Of a stretch of DNA of 19,039 bases, positions 1 through 8,004 are shown piece after piece. Within the stretch, counting starts at the first letter, position 1; each line of letters starts with the position of its first letter. Origin of the DNA: SFDP01 sp051653625 (GTDB lineage: Bacteria > Bacillota > Clostridia > Lachnospirales > Lachnospiraceae); contig JBOFWM010000024.1 of NCBI GenBank assembly GCA_051653625.1, forward strand, positions 1 through 19,039. Direction: 5' to 3'. The notes under the pieces are model-generated. The model was not told where the DNA came from. It was given only the letters and a program-made list of their open reading frames with translations, and did no database searches. The position numbers were made by a program, and so were the translations under genes.

Positions 1-1
1 T

Positions 2-55
2 CAAGAAAAGCGTTTAAAAGAGCGTTTGGATATTAAAAGAAAAGTCCATGAATAG
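2..55 (+). CDS. C-terminal end of an upstream gene (partial)
   Basis: An open frame enters from outside the window and stops at a TAG at 53-55. The visible residues are QEKRLKERLDIKRKVHE, a strongly basic, charged helix-like tail. The other forward frames are less protein-like: one stops at 34-36 and the third lacks this charged pattern. Seventeen residues are too few to name a family. Confidence 0.4.
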   Translation, partial: QEKRLKERLDIKRKVHE

Positions 56-223
56 GGCTTATTTGGTAATCAATAAAATATAAAATTATCATGTTAGAAA
101 AATAATTGGAAAAGTGCCAACGATTACTTGACACAAACATGAATAAAAAAGGACTTTAAAAAAAATGAAAAATTTTGTATAATAAAATATATTGATATAC
201 AAACTATTTGTAAGGTAAAAAAT
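56..223 (+). promoter_or_regulatory. Intergenic region with a probable -10 box for the nuclease/MarR pair
   Basis: This AT-rich spacer holds a perfect TATAAT at 178-183, preceded directly by TG. The matching -35 position (around 155-160, TTTAAA) is poor. A perfect TTGACA at 128-133 lies 44 bases upstream of that -10 box, too far to pair with it, and I see no good -10 at 17 bases from it. A weak TAAGG at 211-215 is the likely ribosome binding site for the gene at 224. No clear terminator for the upstream gene is visible. Confidence 0.35.
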
Positions 224-697
224 ATGAACATCAAACTAATTTTAAGTATTGCATTTTGCTTTTTTATTTTTTTAATAATAATGATTGTAATTGTTAGATT
301 AATACAGAAGTTAAAAGAAATAAAAAAAGGCTATCTACATCGAGAGATGGATGAAATGGATGGACTCGAATTTGAGCATTATTGTGCAAATCTACTTAAA
401 AAAAGTGGGTTTATTGATGTGCTTGTTACAAAGGCAAGTGGAGATTATGGGGTAGATATTACAGCAGAAAAAGATGGGATATCCTATGGATTTCAATGTA
501 AATGTTACACATCGCCTATTGGAATAAAGGCAATACAAGAAATATACGCAGGTCGCGATTATTATGGGCTTATGGTTGGAATTGTAATGACAAATCAATA
601 TTTTACAAAACCTGCAGTAGAAGTGGCTCAGAAATTAAACATTGTATTATGGGATAGAGGGTATTTAGAAGAAATATTAGATGAAACCTTACTGTGA
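224..697 (+). CDS. Membrane-anchored Mrr-type restriction endonuclease-like protein
   Basis: This 157-residue protein has one hydrophobic segment at about residues 5-26, a short charged linker, and then a compact nuclease-fold domain from about 45 to the end. The domain carries the Mrr-catalytic pattern: a helix with ExY (E49, E51, HYCANLL), then G-D-Y-G-V-D with D78, then the strand motif Q91-C92-K93. This is the D...QxK metal-binding core of the PD-(D/E)xK superfamily as seen in Mrr_cat proteins. The length fits stand-alone Mrr_cat domains and all core residues are present, so it is probably active or at least folded. The likely topology puts the nuclease in the cytosol, tethered to the membrane. 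It overlaps the next gene by four bases, suggesting translational coupling. The real substrate (foreign modified DNA, housekeeping or other) cannot be told from sequence. No methyltransferase is nearby. Confidence 0.8.
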   Translation: MNIKLILSIAFCFFIFLIIMIVIVRLIQKLKEIKKGYLHREMDEMDGLEFEHYCANLLKKSGFIDVLVTKASGDYGVDITAEKDGISYGFQCKCYTSPIGIKAIQEIYAGRDYYGLMVGIVMTNQYFTKPAVEVAQKLNIVLWDRGYLEEILDETLL

Positions 698-1155
698 AAG
701 GCATGGTTACCAAGATGGATATAAATGCAACAATGAATGACTTATTAATAAATTTATTTCGAAATATTAACACCATAGAAGAACAAGCTATGAAAAAGGA
801 AGAATATAATAATATTACAGTAAGTGAGATGCATGTAATAGAAGCAATAGGAATTGGGAATCCAAAGAATATGACTTCGGTTGCAAAGGCATTGGCGGTT
901 ACAACAGGAACACTTACGATTGCTATTAACAGTCTTGTGAAAAAAGGGATGGTAAATCGAGTTCGAAGCGAAGAAGATCGACGTGTTGTGTTGATTTCAT
1001 TAACGAGTGAAGGAAAGAAAGCATATACGCATCATCAAGCATTTCATAAAAACTTGATAGAGCAAATGTCTGTTGGATTAACAGAAGAGGAAAAACATGT
1101 ATTAAATAGATCGTTACAAAATCTTTCCAACTTCTTTCAATCATATAAAGTTTAA
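694..1155 (+). CDS. MarR-family regulator, FabT-like
   Basis: This winged helix-turn-helix protein (153 residues from GTG 694) matches the FabT type of MarR regulator, which represses fatty-acid synthesis genes in streptococci and relatives. It shows the EMHVIEAIG segment (about 45-53), the recognition region VAKALAVTTGTLTIAINSLVKKG (about 63-85), the wing with RSEEDRRVV (91-99), and a C-terminal dimer helix with HHQAFH. The start is uncertain. GTG 694 overlaps the upstream stop (GTGA). ATG 703 lies too close to the GAAAGG at 696-701. ATG 715 (MDINATM...) gives a 146-residue protein with a somewhat long 13-base spacing, and its N-terminus resembles FabT best. No fab genes are in the window, so the fatty-acid role is inferred from sequence resemblance alone. 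Its stop overlaps the stop of the convergent gene. Confidence 0.85.
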   Translation: MKGMVTKMDINATMNDLLINLFRNINTIEEQAMKKEEYNNITVSEMHVIEAIGIGNPKNMTSVAKALAVTTGTLTIAINSLVKKGMVNRVRSEEDRRVVLISLTSEGKKAYTHHQAFHKNLIEQMSVGLTEEEKHVLNRSLQNLSNFFQSYKV

Positions 1156-2945
1156 GGAACTGGATATTGTTCTAAGATTCGATTTAGATTTTCGAAATCA
1201 GATGCACCAGTATTTAAAAGAAATTTATGAAAAGAATAATCACTGTAAGCATGAGCCCAAAGGGTTTGTGCTTTTTCTTTTAATTCGCAAATTTCTAAAT
1301 ACCCAACATAGTATTTTAGATAATTCCCAGGATCTTCAAGAATGTATTGATAAATTTCTAAAATACCATTTTCATTTGTAATACCAAATTGATTTAAATA
1401 TTGAGTTATATCAGATAAATTGCATCCAAAATAGTGCACACTAATATCAAGATAAGAAAAAATGGCTAGCCATAACTCTTTTTCTATGCGTAGTAAATTA
1501 TAATAAGAATCATAAATCAACGAATCTTTAGAAAATAGACTTGATGCATAATTATAAGCTGCAAATTCACTATAAATACCCCAGCCTTCAATATAACCAC
1601 CAAAGTAAAGTATGTTTCTAAGAGGGTGAAGATTATGTTTTTGTGTATAATCATAAATATATACAGTCTGATATAAATGACCAGGATATCCTTCGTGGGC
1701 TAATGTTGTGTATAATTCAAGGTTCATAGAGGCAATACTTGGATTAATATAAATAACGTTATCTTTATAGGAATCGATAGGAGGCGTTAAGTAATAGGCA
1801 GGACTCGTATAATTTGAAAGGGAGGGTGACACTTCTTTTATTGTAAAATGTAAATCTGGGGCATTTGGAAAAGAAGATGCAATAGAATCTTTTAAATGGA
1901 GTAATGCATCATTATACTCAGCAAAAGGAAGTAAACCATCTAAATCCAAAGAAGAGGTGTCTAAAGTTGAAAAAGTAGTGAAATTATCATTTAATGTATC
2001 TAGTATTGTAGAAATTTTTTGATTTAACAATACATAAAGTTCATCAATAGATTTTGAAGAACCAGTATAATAGGAAATAAGCCATTCATAATATTCTTTA
2101 CCGTTTGGATAGGAAGATAAACCTTGTTGTTCTATTGCATCATTATAGAGCAAAGATAGTTTTTGAGCCAGTAATTCGTACGCTGGTATTACATGTTCAC
2201 TTAAAAGTCGTGTATTTTCTTCTATATAAAAGTTTCTTTTTTCTTGCGTTATGGTTGTCTCTTCTAATAAAGTGTCAATACGATTTACAAAGGTTTCTTG
2301 TAAAAAGTGTGTATTTGAAGATACAAGATTTTTGGGAAATAGTGAAAGACACTGTAAAATTACTTTTTTAAGTGATTCTTTTGATACATAAATACTGTGT
2401 TGATTTTTTTCCACTATAAAATCAATTAACTCTAAAAAATAATTAGAGGTATGCTCTAATAATGTAAAGTAAGTAAGAATGTCAGATTCTTCTGAAAATT
2501 GATATTCAGCCATTAATGTTGGAAGCTGTAAATGCATACCATTAGAAGGATTTAAAGGATCATTAAAATAATAATAAGTTAAAGAGTCTAGTTGTAAGGA
2601 AGTATAATTCGTGAAAATATGATAAAGATTGTTATTTTCCTGACTTAATTTTGAGGGATTTACGCTGGATAAAGCATCAAGTGTAGCATGTAATATATTT
2701 TGATAAGAATTACATTCATCTATGGAGTAAGTTGGAAAAAGTGAAGATGTATTTTCAATAGTAAAAGAATCTTTTTCTGATAAGGAGAAATGTAAATTTA
2801 GTTCATTATCAGAAAGTGTATAAAAGAGAAAATCATCACAAATACTTTCAAAAAGAAAGGTATCTTTTTTGGAAAATAGAATAAAGCATACGATAAGTAA
2901 GAGTATAAAAAAGGGTGTAATAAAAAGCCAATATTTTTTTTTCAT
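1152..2945 (-). CDS. Membrane-anchored DUF885-family metallopeptidase-like protein
   Basis: This 597-residue protein has an N-terminal membrane segment at about 5-24 after KKKYW, which could be a signal anchor. A cysteine at 20 sits in LLLIVC, a poor lipobox, so I favour an anchor over a lipoprotein. The extracytoplasmic part fits DUF885. It has HEGYPGH at 417-423, the hallmark HExxPGH-type motif, then EGWGIYSE at 453-460 with candidate zinc ligand glutamates, and the C-terminal signature FHKFLLNTG at 572-580. Members of this family are thought to be zinc-dependent peptidases or hydrolases, mostly uncharacterised. The length is normal for the family and all key residues are present. The ribosome binding site AAGGA (complement of about 2951-2955) supports the ATG at 2945. 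It is the only minus-strand gene and stands alone, convergent with the MarR gene and divergent from rpe. Confidence 0.85.
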   Translation of the reverse strand: MKKKYWLFITPFFILLLIVCFILFSKKDTFLFESICDDFLFYTLSDNELNLHFSLSEKDSFTIENTSSLFPTYSIDECNSYQNILHATLDALSSVNPSKLSQENNNLYHIFTNYTSLQLDSLTYYYFNDPLNPSNGMHLQLPTLMAEYQFSEESDILTYFTLLEHTSNYFLELIDFIVEKNQHSIYVSKESLKKVILQCLSLFPKNLVSSNTHFLQETFVNRIDTLLEETTITQEKRNFYIEENTRLLSEHVIPAYELLAQKLSLLYNDAIEQQGLSSYPNGKEYYEWLISYYTGSSKSIDELYVLLNQKISTILDTLNDNFTTFSTLDTSSLDLDGLLPFAEYNDALLHLKDSIASSFPNAPDLHFTIKEVSPSLSNYTSPAYYLTPPIDSYKDNVIYINPSIASMNLELYTTLAHEGYPGHLYQTVYIYDYTQKHNLHPLRNILYFGGYIEGWGIYSEFAAYNYASSLFSKDSLIYDSYYNLLRIEKELWLAIFSYLDISVHYFGCNLSDITQYLNQFGITNENGILEIYQYILEDPGNYLKYYVGYLEICELKEKAQTLWAHAYSDYSFHKFLLNTGASDFENLNRILEQYPVP

Positions 2946-2965
2946 TTCAATCCTTAAAATCTGTT

Positions 2966-2993
2966 TTTATACTGTATGTTTTACTTGCACAAT
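2966..2993 (-). promoter_or_regulatory. Possible promoter of the DUF885 gene
   Basis: On the minus strand, a TATAAA -10-like box (complement of 2966-2971) lies 16 bases from an ATTGTG -35-like box (complement of 2988-2993). The gene starts about 20 bases downstream. The -35 box is weak. Confidence 0.35.
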
Positions 2994-3013
2994 CTATACA
3001 TTTTAGATTACTA

Positions 3014-3019
3014 TATAAT
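3014..3019 (+). promoter_or_regulatory. -10 box of a promoter for the rpe-metG operon
   Basis: A perfect TATAAT lies about 38 bases before the rpe start, in the divergent 111-base gap. The TTGCAC at 2985-2990 is 23 bases upstream, longer than the usual 16-18, so the -35 element is unclear. The downstream leader carries an AGAGG ribosome binding site at 3046-3050. Confidence 0.45.
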
Positions 3020-3056
3020 TGCGAATGCAATTTGAAATCAAAGAAAGAGGAAAATT

Positions 3057-3728
3057 ATGAGACGAAATAATATTTTATCCCCATCACTTTTGGCAGCAGA
3101 TTTTACAAATTTAAAGGAGCAATTAGAACAAATAGAAGAAGGTGGTGCGCAGTATCTTCATCTTGATGTAATGGATGGAAAATTTGTTCCTGCCATTTCG
3201 TTTGGAATGCCTGTAATTGAAACAATAAGAAAAGCATCAAATTTAGTGTTTGATGTTCATTTAATGATAGAAGAACCAATTCGTTATATAGAAGAATTTG
3301 CTAGAATTGGTGCAGACAGTATCACTATCCATTTAGAAGCTTGTAGCGATGTGGATAAAACAATTAATAAAATTAGAGAATGTGGAAAAAAAGTAGGAAT
3401 TTCAATAAAACCAGGTACAAATACAAAAGAAATCATTCCTTATTTAAATCGGATTGATATGGTATTGATTATGTGTGTTGAGCCAGGATTTGGAGGACAA
3501 AAGTTTATAGAAGCGTCAATGAATCGCATTCGTGAGATAAGAGAGCGTATTATAGAAAAAAATTATAATGTAGATATTGAGGTAGATGGCGGAATTACGA
3601 TAGAAAATGTGACAAGCGTTATTGAGGCAGGTGCCAATGTTATTGTGGCAGGTTCGGCTATTTTTGGCGATAATATCAAGGGAAAAACAGAAGTTTTTAT
3701 TGGAAAAATGAAAGGAATTGTAGTATAG
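3057..3728 (+). CDS. rpe: Ribulose-phosphate 3-epimerase
   Basis: This cytosolic TIM-barrel enzyme interconverts D-ribulose 5-phosphate and D-xylulose 5-phosphate in the non-oxidative pentose phosphate pathway. At 223 residues it has the normal family length. Visible motifs are SPSLLAADF near the N-terminus, HLDVMDGKFVP with metal ligand H35 and acid/base D37, DVHLM with H68, the flexible loop MCVEPGFGGQKF at about 139-150, and IEVDGGI with catalytic D177. The phosphate-binding glycines (VAGSAIFG) follow. The ATG at 3057 is six bases after AGAGG. It is the first gene of a closely packed plus-strand series with metG 33 bases downstream. In many Firmicutes rpe lies in the rsgA/prkC/thiN cluster, and those genes are not next to it here. 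Confidence 0.96.
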   Translation: MRRNNILSPSLLAADFTNLKEQLEQIEEGGAQYLHLDVMDGKFVPAISFGMPVIETIRKASNLVFDVHLMIEEPIRYIEEFARIGADSITIHLEACSDVDKTINKIRECGKKVGISIKPGTNTKEIIPYLNRIDMVLIMCVEPGFGGQKFIEASMNRIREIRERIIEKNYNVDIEVDGGITIENVTSVIEAGANVIVAGSAIFGDNIKGKTEVFIGKMKGIVV

Positions 3729-3761
3729 TATAATTTATTATAAAAATGAGGAGTAATAGAT

Positions 3762-5708
3762 ATGACAAAGAAACCATATTATATAACAACAGCAATTGCA
3801 TATACATCAGGGAAACCACATATAGGAAATAGCTATGAAATTGTATTAGCAGATAGTATTGCTCGCTATAAAAGAAAAGAAGGATATGATGTATTTTTTC
3901 AAACAGGAACAGATGAGCATGGACAAAAAATAGAAATGAAAGCAGCAGAAGAAGGTATTTCTTCACAACAGTTTGTTGATCAAGTTGCAAAAACAATTAA
4001 AGATTTGTGGGATTTAATGGATACTTCTTACGATAATTTTGTAAGAACTTCTGATGAAAAACATAAGAATCAAGTACAAAAAATCTTTAAAAAGCTATAT
4101 GAACAAGGCGATATTTATAAAAGTTCTTATGAAGGATTATATTGTACTCCTTGTGAATCGTTTTGGACAGAATCGCAATTAAAGGATGGAAAATGTCCGG
4201 ATTGCGAAAGAGAAGTAAAACCTGCAAAAGAGGAAGCTTATTTTTTCAAAATGAGCAAATATGCAGATCGTTTAATTGAACACATCAATTCACACCCAGA
4301 ATTTATCCAACCGGTATCTAGAAAAAATGAAATGATGAACAATTTTTTATTGCCAGGGTTACAAGATCTATGTGTTTCAAGAACTTCATTCAAATGGGGA
4401 ATACCTGTAGATTTTGATGAAAAACATGTTGTTTATGTTTGGTTAGATGCGCTTACAAACTACATAACAGGATTAGGTTATGATACAGATGGTGCACATG
4501 GTGAATTATATAAGAAGATGTGGCCAGCTGACTTACATTTGATTGGAAAAGATATTATACGATTCCATACGATTTATTGGCCAATCTTTTTAATGGCATT
4601 AGAACAACCATTACCAAAACAAGTATTTGGTCATCCTTGGTTATTGCAAGGAGATGGAAAGATGAGCAAATCAAAAGGAAATGTATTGTATGCAGATGAT
4701 CTTGTGAAATTCTTTGGTGTGGATGCAGTACGATATTTTGTATTACATGAAATGCCTTTTGACAATGATGGTGTTATTACTTGGGAACTTATGGTAGAGA
4801 GAATGAACTCAGATCTTGCAAACACTCTTGGAAATCTTGTGAATCGTACTATTTCTATGAGCAACAAATATTTTGAAGGAATTGTTTGTGATAAAGGTGT
4901 TAGTGAAGAAATTGATGAGCAACTAAAAACCTTTGTATTAGAAACACCAAAAAAAGTAGAAAAGAAAATGGAAGATTTAAGAGTTGCAGATGCAATGACA
5001 GAAATTTTTTCTTTATTTAAGCGTTGTAATAAATATATTGATGAAACGATGCCTTGGGTTCTTGCAAAAGAGGAAGAAAAAAAAGATCGTTTATCTACTG
5101 TTTTATATAATTTGGTAGAAAGTATCATGATAGGGGCAGATTTATTAGAGCCATTTATGCCACGAACTGCAAAAATAATTGCAGAACAATTAAATACTTC
5201 TTTAAGAGGATTTGAACAACTTGGGACATTTGGTTTATATGAATCGGGTACAAAAGTAGTAGAAAAACCAGAAATCTTATTCCAAAGACTTGATATAGAA
5301 GAAGTGTTAAAACAAGTAGAAGAAAGTTACCAAGAAGCACCAAAAGAAGATGAGGAAGAAGTAATAGAAGTAGAAAATAAACCAGAAATTTCTTATGAAG
5401 ATTTTATGGGAATGCAATTTCAAGTTGGAAAGATCATTGCTTGTGAAGAAGTAAAAAAATCGAAAAAGCTTCTTTGTTCTCAGGTAAAAGTTGGGAATGA
5501 AATAAAACAAATTGTTTCTGGAATTAAGCAGTATTATACGGCGGAAGAAATGGTTGGGAAAAAAGTTATGGTTCTTGTAAACTTAAAGCCAGCAAAATTA
5601 GCAGGTGTTTTATCAGAAGGTATGCTTTTGTGTGCAGAAGATGCACAAGGAAATCTTGCACTAGTAGTTCCGGAAAAAGATATGCCAGCAGGAGCAGTTA
5701 TTTGCTAA
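3762..5708 (+). CDS. metG: Methionyl-tRNA synthetase
   Basis: This class I aminoacyl-tRNA synthetase charges tRNA-Met, including initiator tRNA, with methionine in the cytosol. Its 648 residues match the long bacterial form. The HIGH-like site is at about 20-23 (HIGN), a CxxC...CxxC zinc knuckle at C128, C131, C145 and C148, and the KMSKS loop at 300-304. A helical anticodon-binding domain runs to about 470. After an acidic, charged linker (about 515-543) comes a C-terminal EMAPII/OB-fold tRNA-binding domain (about 545-648) beginning YEDFMGMQFQVGKI, which usually mediates dimerisation. The zinc site with two CxxC pairs in this position puts it in the group with one zinc. A GAGGAG ribosome binding site precedes the ATG. 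Confidence 0.98.
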   Translation: MTKKPYYITTAIAYTSGKPHIGNSYEIVLADSIARYKRKEGYDVFFQTGTDEHGQKIEMKAAEEGISSQQFVDQVAKTIKDLWDLMDTSYDNFVRTSDEKHKNQVQKIFKKLYEQGDIYKSSYEGLYCTPCESFWTESQLKDGKCPDCEREVKPAKEEAYFFKMSKYADRLIEHINSHPEFIQPVSRKNEMMNNFLLPGLQDLCVSRTSFKWGIPVDFDEKHVVYVWLDALTNYITGLGYDTDGAHGELYKKMWPADLHLIGKDIIRFHTIYWPIFLMALEQPLPKQVFGHPWLLQGDGKMSKSKGNVLYADDLVKFFGVDAVRYFVLHEMPFDNDGVITWELMVERMNSDLANTLGNLVNRTISMSNKYFEGIVCDKGVSEEIDEQLKTFVLETPKKVEKKMEDLRVADAMTEIFSLFKRCNKYIDETMPWVLAKEEEKKDRLSTVLYNLVESIMIGADLLEPFMPRTAKIIAEQLNTSLRGFEQLGTFGLYESGTKVVEKPEILFQRLDIEEVLKQVEESYQEAPKEDEEEVIEVENKPEISYEDFMGMQFQVGKIIACEEVKKSKKLLCSQVKVGNEIKQIVSGIKQYYTAEEMVGKKVMVLVNLKPAKLAGVLSEGMLLCAEDAQGNLALVVPEKDMPAGAVIC

Positions 5709-5724
5709 TAAAAGGGAGAAATGC

Positions 5725-6633
5725 ATGAAGAAATTTATTTTTTGTTTGATTATATTTGTTATTCTTGTAGGGGGAATTAAAATAAAAAGTCAAGCTGCAA
5801 ATCCAGGAGATAAGGTTGTTGTTTTGGGAGCAGATTTATCGGAAGAACAACGAAAAACTGTTTTGAATCTTATGGATATAACGGAAGAAGAATTGGTGAA
5901 TTACACGGTGATTACTGTTACAAATGCTGATGAACATCAGTATTTAGGGAGTTATATTTCTTCTTCTGTTATTGGTAGTAAATCGTTATCAAGTGTGCTT
6001 TTGACAAAAGGAAACCCGGGGGATGGAGTATTAGTTACAACGAAAAATATCAATTATTGTACCACTGGGATGTATCGTAATGCGCTTCTTACCGCTGGAT
6101 TAGAAGATACAAAGGTAGTAGTAGTCGGTCCTACTAATATTTCGGGTACAGCAGCGTTGATTGGAGCAATAAAAGCGTATGAATATATGTCTGACACAAC
6201 TGTTTCGAATGATGTGTTTGATGCTGCATTAAATGAACTTATTACTACTGGGGAATTAGTGAATGAAGGATCAAATGGAACGGAGATGGAAGAGCTTGTT
6301 GCTTTTTTAAAAGGTAAGATTGCATCAGGTGAAGTTGAAACAGAAGAAGATATTTTAAATTTGATTGAAGAATCTGAAGAAAAATTCAATGTAACACTTA
6401 CAGAAGATCAAAAAGCACAGATTCTTAGCTTGATGGAAAAAATAAAAAAGCTTGGCTTAGATCCTGAAGTGTTATTAGACCAAGCAAGTGATTTATATGA
6501 AAAATATGGAACAGAAATTTTTGAAAATGTAGAAACTGCTATAAAAGATAGTGTCAAAACTTCTATTACAAAATATTTTACAAATGTTGTAGATTATGTT
6601 AGTTCCTTTATTTCAAATATTTTTTCAAAATAG
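5725..6633 (+). CDS. Secreted DUF1002 protein (YpuA-like)
   Basis: This 302-residue protein has a signal peptide (MKKF, hydrophobic core to about residue 17, and a likely cut near SQAA at 22-25). The mature part begins NPGDKVVVLGADLS and fits DUF1002, the family of Bacillus subtilis YpuA, whose function is not established. The first half (about 26-165) has alternating strands with glycine-rich turns (VVLGADLS, VVVGPTNISGTAAL). The second half is helical and acidic, and ends in an amphipathic stretch SITKYFTNVVDYVSSFISNIF that could touch the membrane. It starts 17 bases after metG and 15 bases before the acetyltransferase gene, so it is probably co-transcribed with both. It should act outside the cell membrane. 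Confidence 0.85.
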   Translation: MKKFIFCLIIFVILVGGIKIKSQAANPGDKVVVLGADLSEEQRKTVLNLMDITEEELVNYTVITVTNADEHQYLGSYISSSVIGSKSLSSVLLTKGNPGDGVLVTTKNINYCTTGMYRNALLTAGLEDTKVVVVGPTNISGTAALIGAIKAYEYMSDTTVSNDVFDAALNELITTGELVNEGSNGTEMEELVAFLKGKIASGEVETEEDILNLIEESEEKFNVTLTEDQKAQILSLMEKIKKLGLDPEVLLDQASDLYEKYGTEIFENVETAIKDSVKTSITKYFTNVVDYVSSFISNIFSK

Positions 6634-6648
6634 AGGAGTAATAAATGG

Positions 6649-7131
6649 ATGCCGTGGTTACCAGATAATATTAAAATAAGGATGTCTGATAAAGAAGATT
6701 GGGAAAAAGCGCTGAATCTTGCGTGGGAAACTTTTTTGATTTTTGAAGCAAAAGATTATGGAAAAGAAGGAATTGATAATTTTCGAAATTTTATTTCTGA
6801 TCAAAGTCTTAAAAAATTATTTCTTTTAGGAAAATATCAAATGATAGTAGCTTACGTTGAGGGAAAGATAGTAGGCATGATTACTTGGAGAAATAGGAAT
6901 CATATTTCATTACTATTTGTGGACCAGAAATATCATAGAATGGGAATAGGAACACAATTAATTCTTGAATTAAAAAAATATTTAAGGAAAAAACAAAATC
7001 TTGATTATGTTACTGTGAATGCGGCTCCATATGGAATTGATTTTTATCACAAGATAGGTTTTATAGATACGGGAACAGAAAAAAATATGGATGGTATACG
7101 ATATACTCCTATGATTTTAAACTTTTTTTAA
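6649..7131 (+). CDS. GNAT-family N-acetyltransferase
   Basis: This 160-residue cytosolic acetyltransferase of the GNAT fold transfers an acetyl group from acetyl-CoA to an amine. The acetyl-CoA pyrophosphate loop is clear: the strand LLFVDQKY is followed by HRMGIGTQL (about 96-104), the Q/RxxGxG/A motif. The typical C-terminal GIDFYHKIGF (about 129-138) follows, with a tyrosine in the usual acid position. The substrate cannot be predicted. The ATG at 6649 is chosen because the overlapping ATG at 6645 opens a frame of only seven codons. The ribosome binding site GAGGAG lies at about 6633-6638, overlapping the stop of the previous gene. Confidence 0.88.
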   Translation: MPWLPDNIKIRMSDKEDWEKALNLAWETFLIFEAKDYGKEGIDNFRNFISDQSLKKLFLLGKYQMIVAYVEGKIVGMITWRNRNHISLLFVDQKYHRMGIGTQLILELKKYLRKKQNLDYVTVNAAPYGIDFYHKIGFIDTGTEKNMDGIRYTPMILNFF

Positions 7132-7151
7132 AAAGTGGAAGGAAAAAGAAA

Positions 7152-7817
7152 ATGGATAGAATATTTGGGTTGGAAAGTCCGATTATGGTTTTTATGTCGC
7201 GTGTGGCAGATCTTTTGTTACTTAATATTATTACATTAATATGTTGTATTCCAATTTTTACAATTGGCGCATCTGTGACATCGTTACATTATGTTACTAT
7301 TAAAATTGTAAAGGGAGAAGATGGATATATATTGCGAAATTTCTTTAAATCATTTAAAGAAAATTTTAAACAATCTACAATACTATGGCTTGTTTATGTT
7401 GTGATAGGAATTGTATTTTATTTCGACTATATGATTATCTCTTATTCCGGATTAAATATTCCTAGTGTTTTGGGAATTGTTGTAATTGCTGTATTTATAT
7501 TAATTGCAATAACGTTTATGTATATTTTCCCAGTACTTTCAAGATTTGAAAATACTATTAAGAATACAGTGAAAAACAGCTTTTTTATGAGTATACTAAA
7601 TCTTCAATGGACTTTTCTTTTAATCATTATTTATGCAATTCCAGTTGCTTTGCTTTTAACAACTACTGCATCTTGGATTTTTTTGTTTTTGTTTGGTGCA
7701 TCTGTTGCATCTTATATAGCAAGTTACATTTGGGTTCGTATTTTTAAAAAATATGAGCCAAAAGAAGAGGAAGAAACAGGAGAATATAAGGAATTATCTA
7801 TTTTTTCGGAAGAATAA
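7152..7817 (+). CDS. YesL-family (DUF624) membrane protein
   Basis: This 221-residue integral membrane protein has about five hydrophobic segments (roughly 19-43, 75-93, 104-128, 152-170, 172-195) and a charged C-terminal tail. The start IFGLESPIMVFMSRVADLLLLN and the CCIPIFTIGAS segment with SLHYV are the DUF624/YesL signature. The family is often found beside carbohydrate ABC transporters in Firmicutes, but its function is unknown. Here it precedes a sugar-transport ATPase gene, in line with that link, although a promoter and leader separate them. It is the last gene of the rpe-metG series. A weak inverted repeat (TTGTA at 7845-7849, TACAA at 7856-7860) follows without a proper T-run, so read-through is possible. 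Confidence 0.85.
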   Translation: MDRIFGLESPIMVFMSRVADLLLLNIITLICCIPIFTIGASVTSLHYVTIKIVKGEDGYILRNFFKSFKENFKQSTILWLVYVVIGIVFYFDYMIISYSGLNIPSVLGIVVIAVFILIAITFMYIFPVLSRFENTIKNTVKNSFFMSILNLQWTFLLIIIYAIPVALLLTTTASWIFLFLFGASVASYIASYIWVRIFKKYEPKEEEETGEYKELSIFSEE

Positions 7818-8004
7818 GATTCTGTAAAATTTAAAGATTATTCTTTGTAGATTATTACAATTTATGAAAATAAGTGGTTGTATACTTTGTATAGATATTA
7901 AAAAAAACTTTGTATAATAGTAGTATGGTATAAGATTGGATTCTTTTATATACTAAGAACAACAAGAAAAGACAGTTGTTAGCAACTATTAGGAGGAAAT
8001 TAAA
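7818..8004 (+). promoter_or_regulatory. Promoter and structured leader of the sugar ABC ATPase gene
   Basis: A TATAAT box at 7913-7918 is preceded directly by TG. The nearest -35 candidate, TTGTAT at 7887-7892, is 20 bases away, so the -35 element is weak. The leader of about 80 bases contains two overlapping inverted repeats: AACAAC (7958-7963) with GTTGTT (7975-7980), and AGTTG (7974-7978) with CAACT (7983-7987). A perfect AGGAGG ribosome binding site is at 7991-7996, eight bases from the ATG. Confidence 0.55.

Noticed and set aside
128..133. Perfect TTGACA upstream of the nuclease gene
   Set aside because: It is 44 bases from the TATAAT at 178-183 and has no -10 box at the right distance.
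2105..2371. Plus-strand open frame inside the DUF885 gene
   Set aside because: It is a shadow of the clear minus-strand gene, with no ribosome binding site and a composition unlike a real protein.
4631..5128. 165-codon minus-strand open frame within metG
   Set aside because: It lies wholly within metG, and its serine/phenylalanine-rich product is typical of an antisense shadow.
7845..7860. Inverted repeat TTGTA/TACAA after the YesL-like gene as a terminator
   Set aside because: The stem is only five A/T-rich pairs and no T-run follows, so it is too weak to call.
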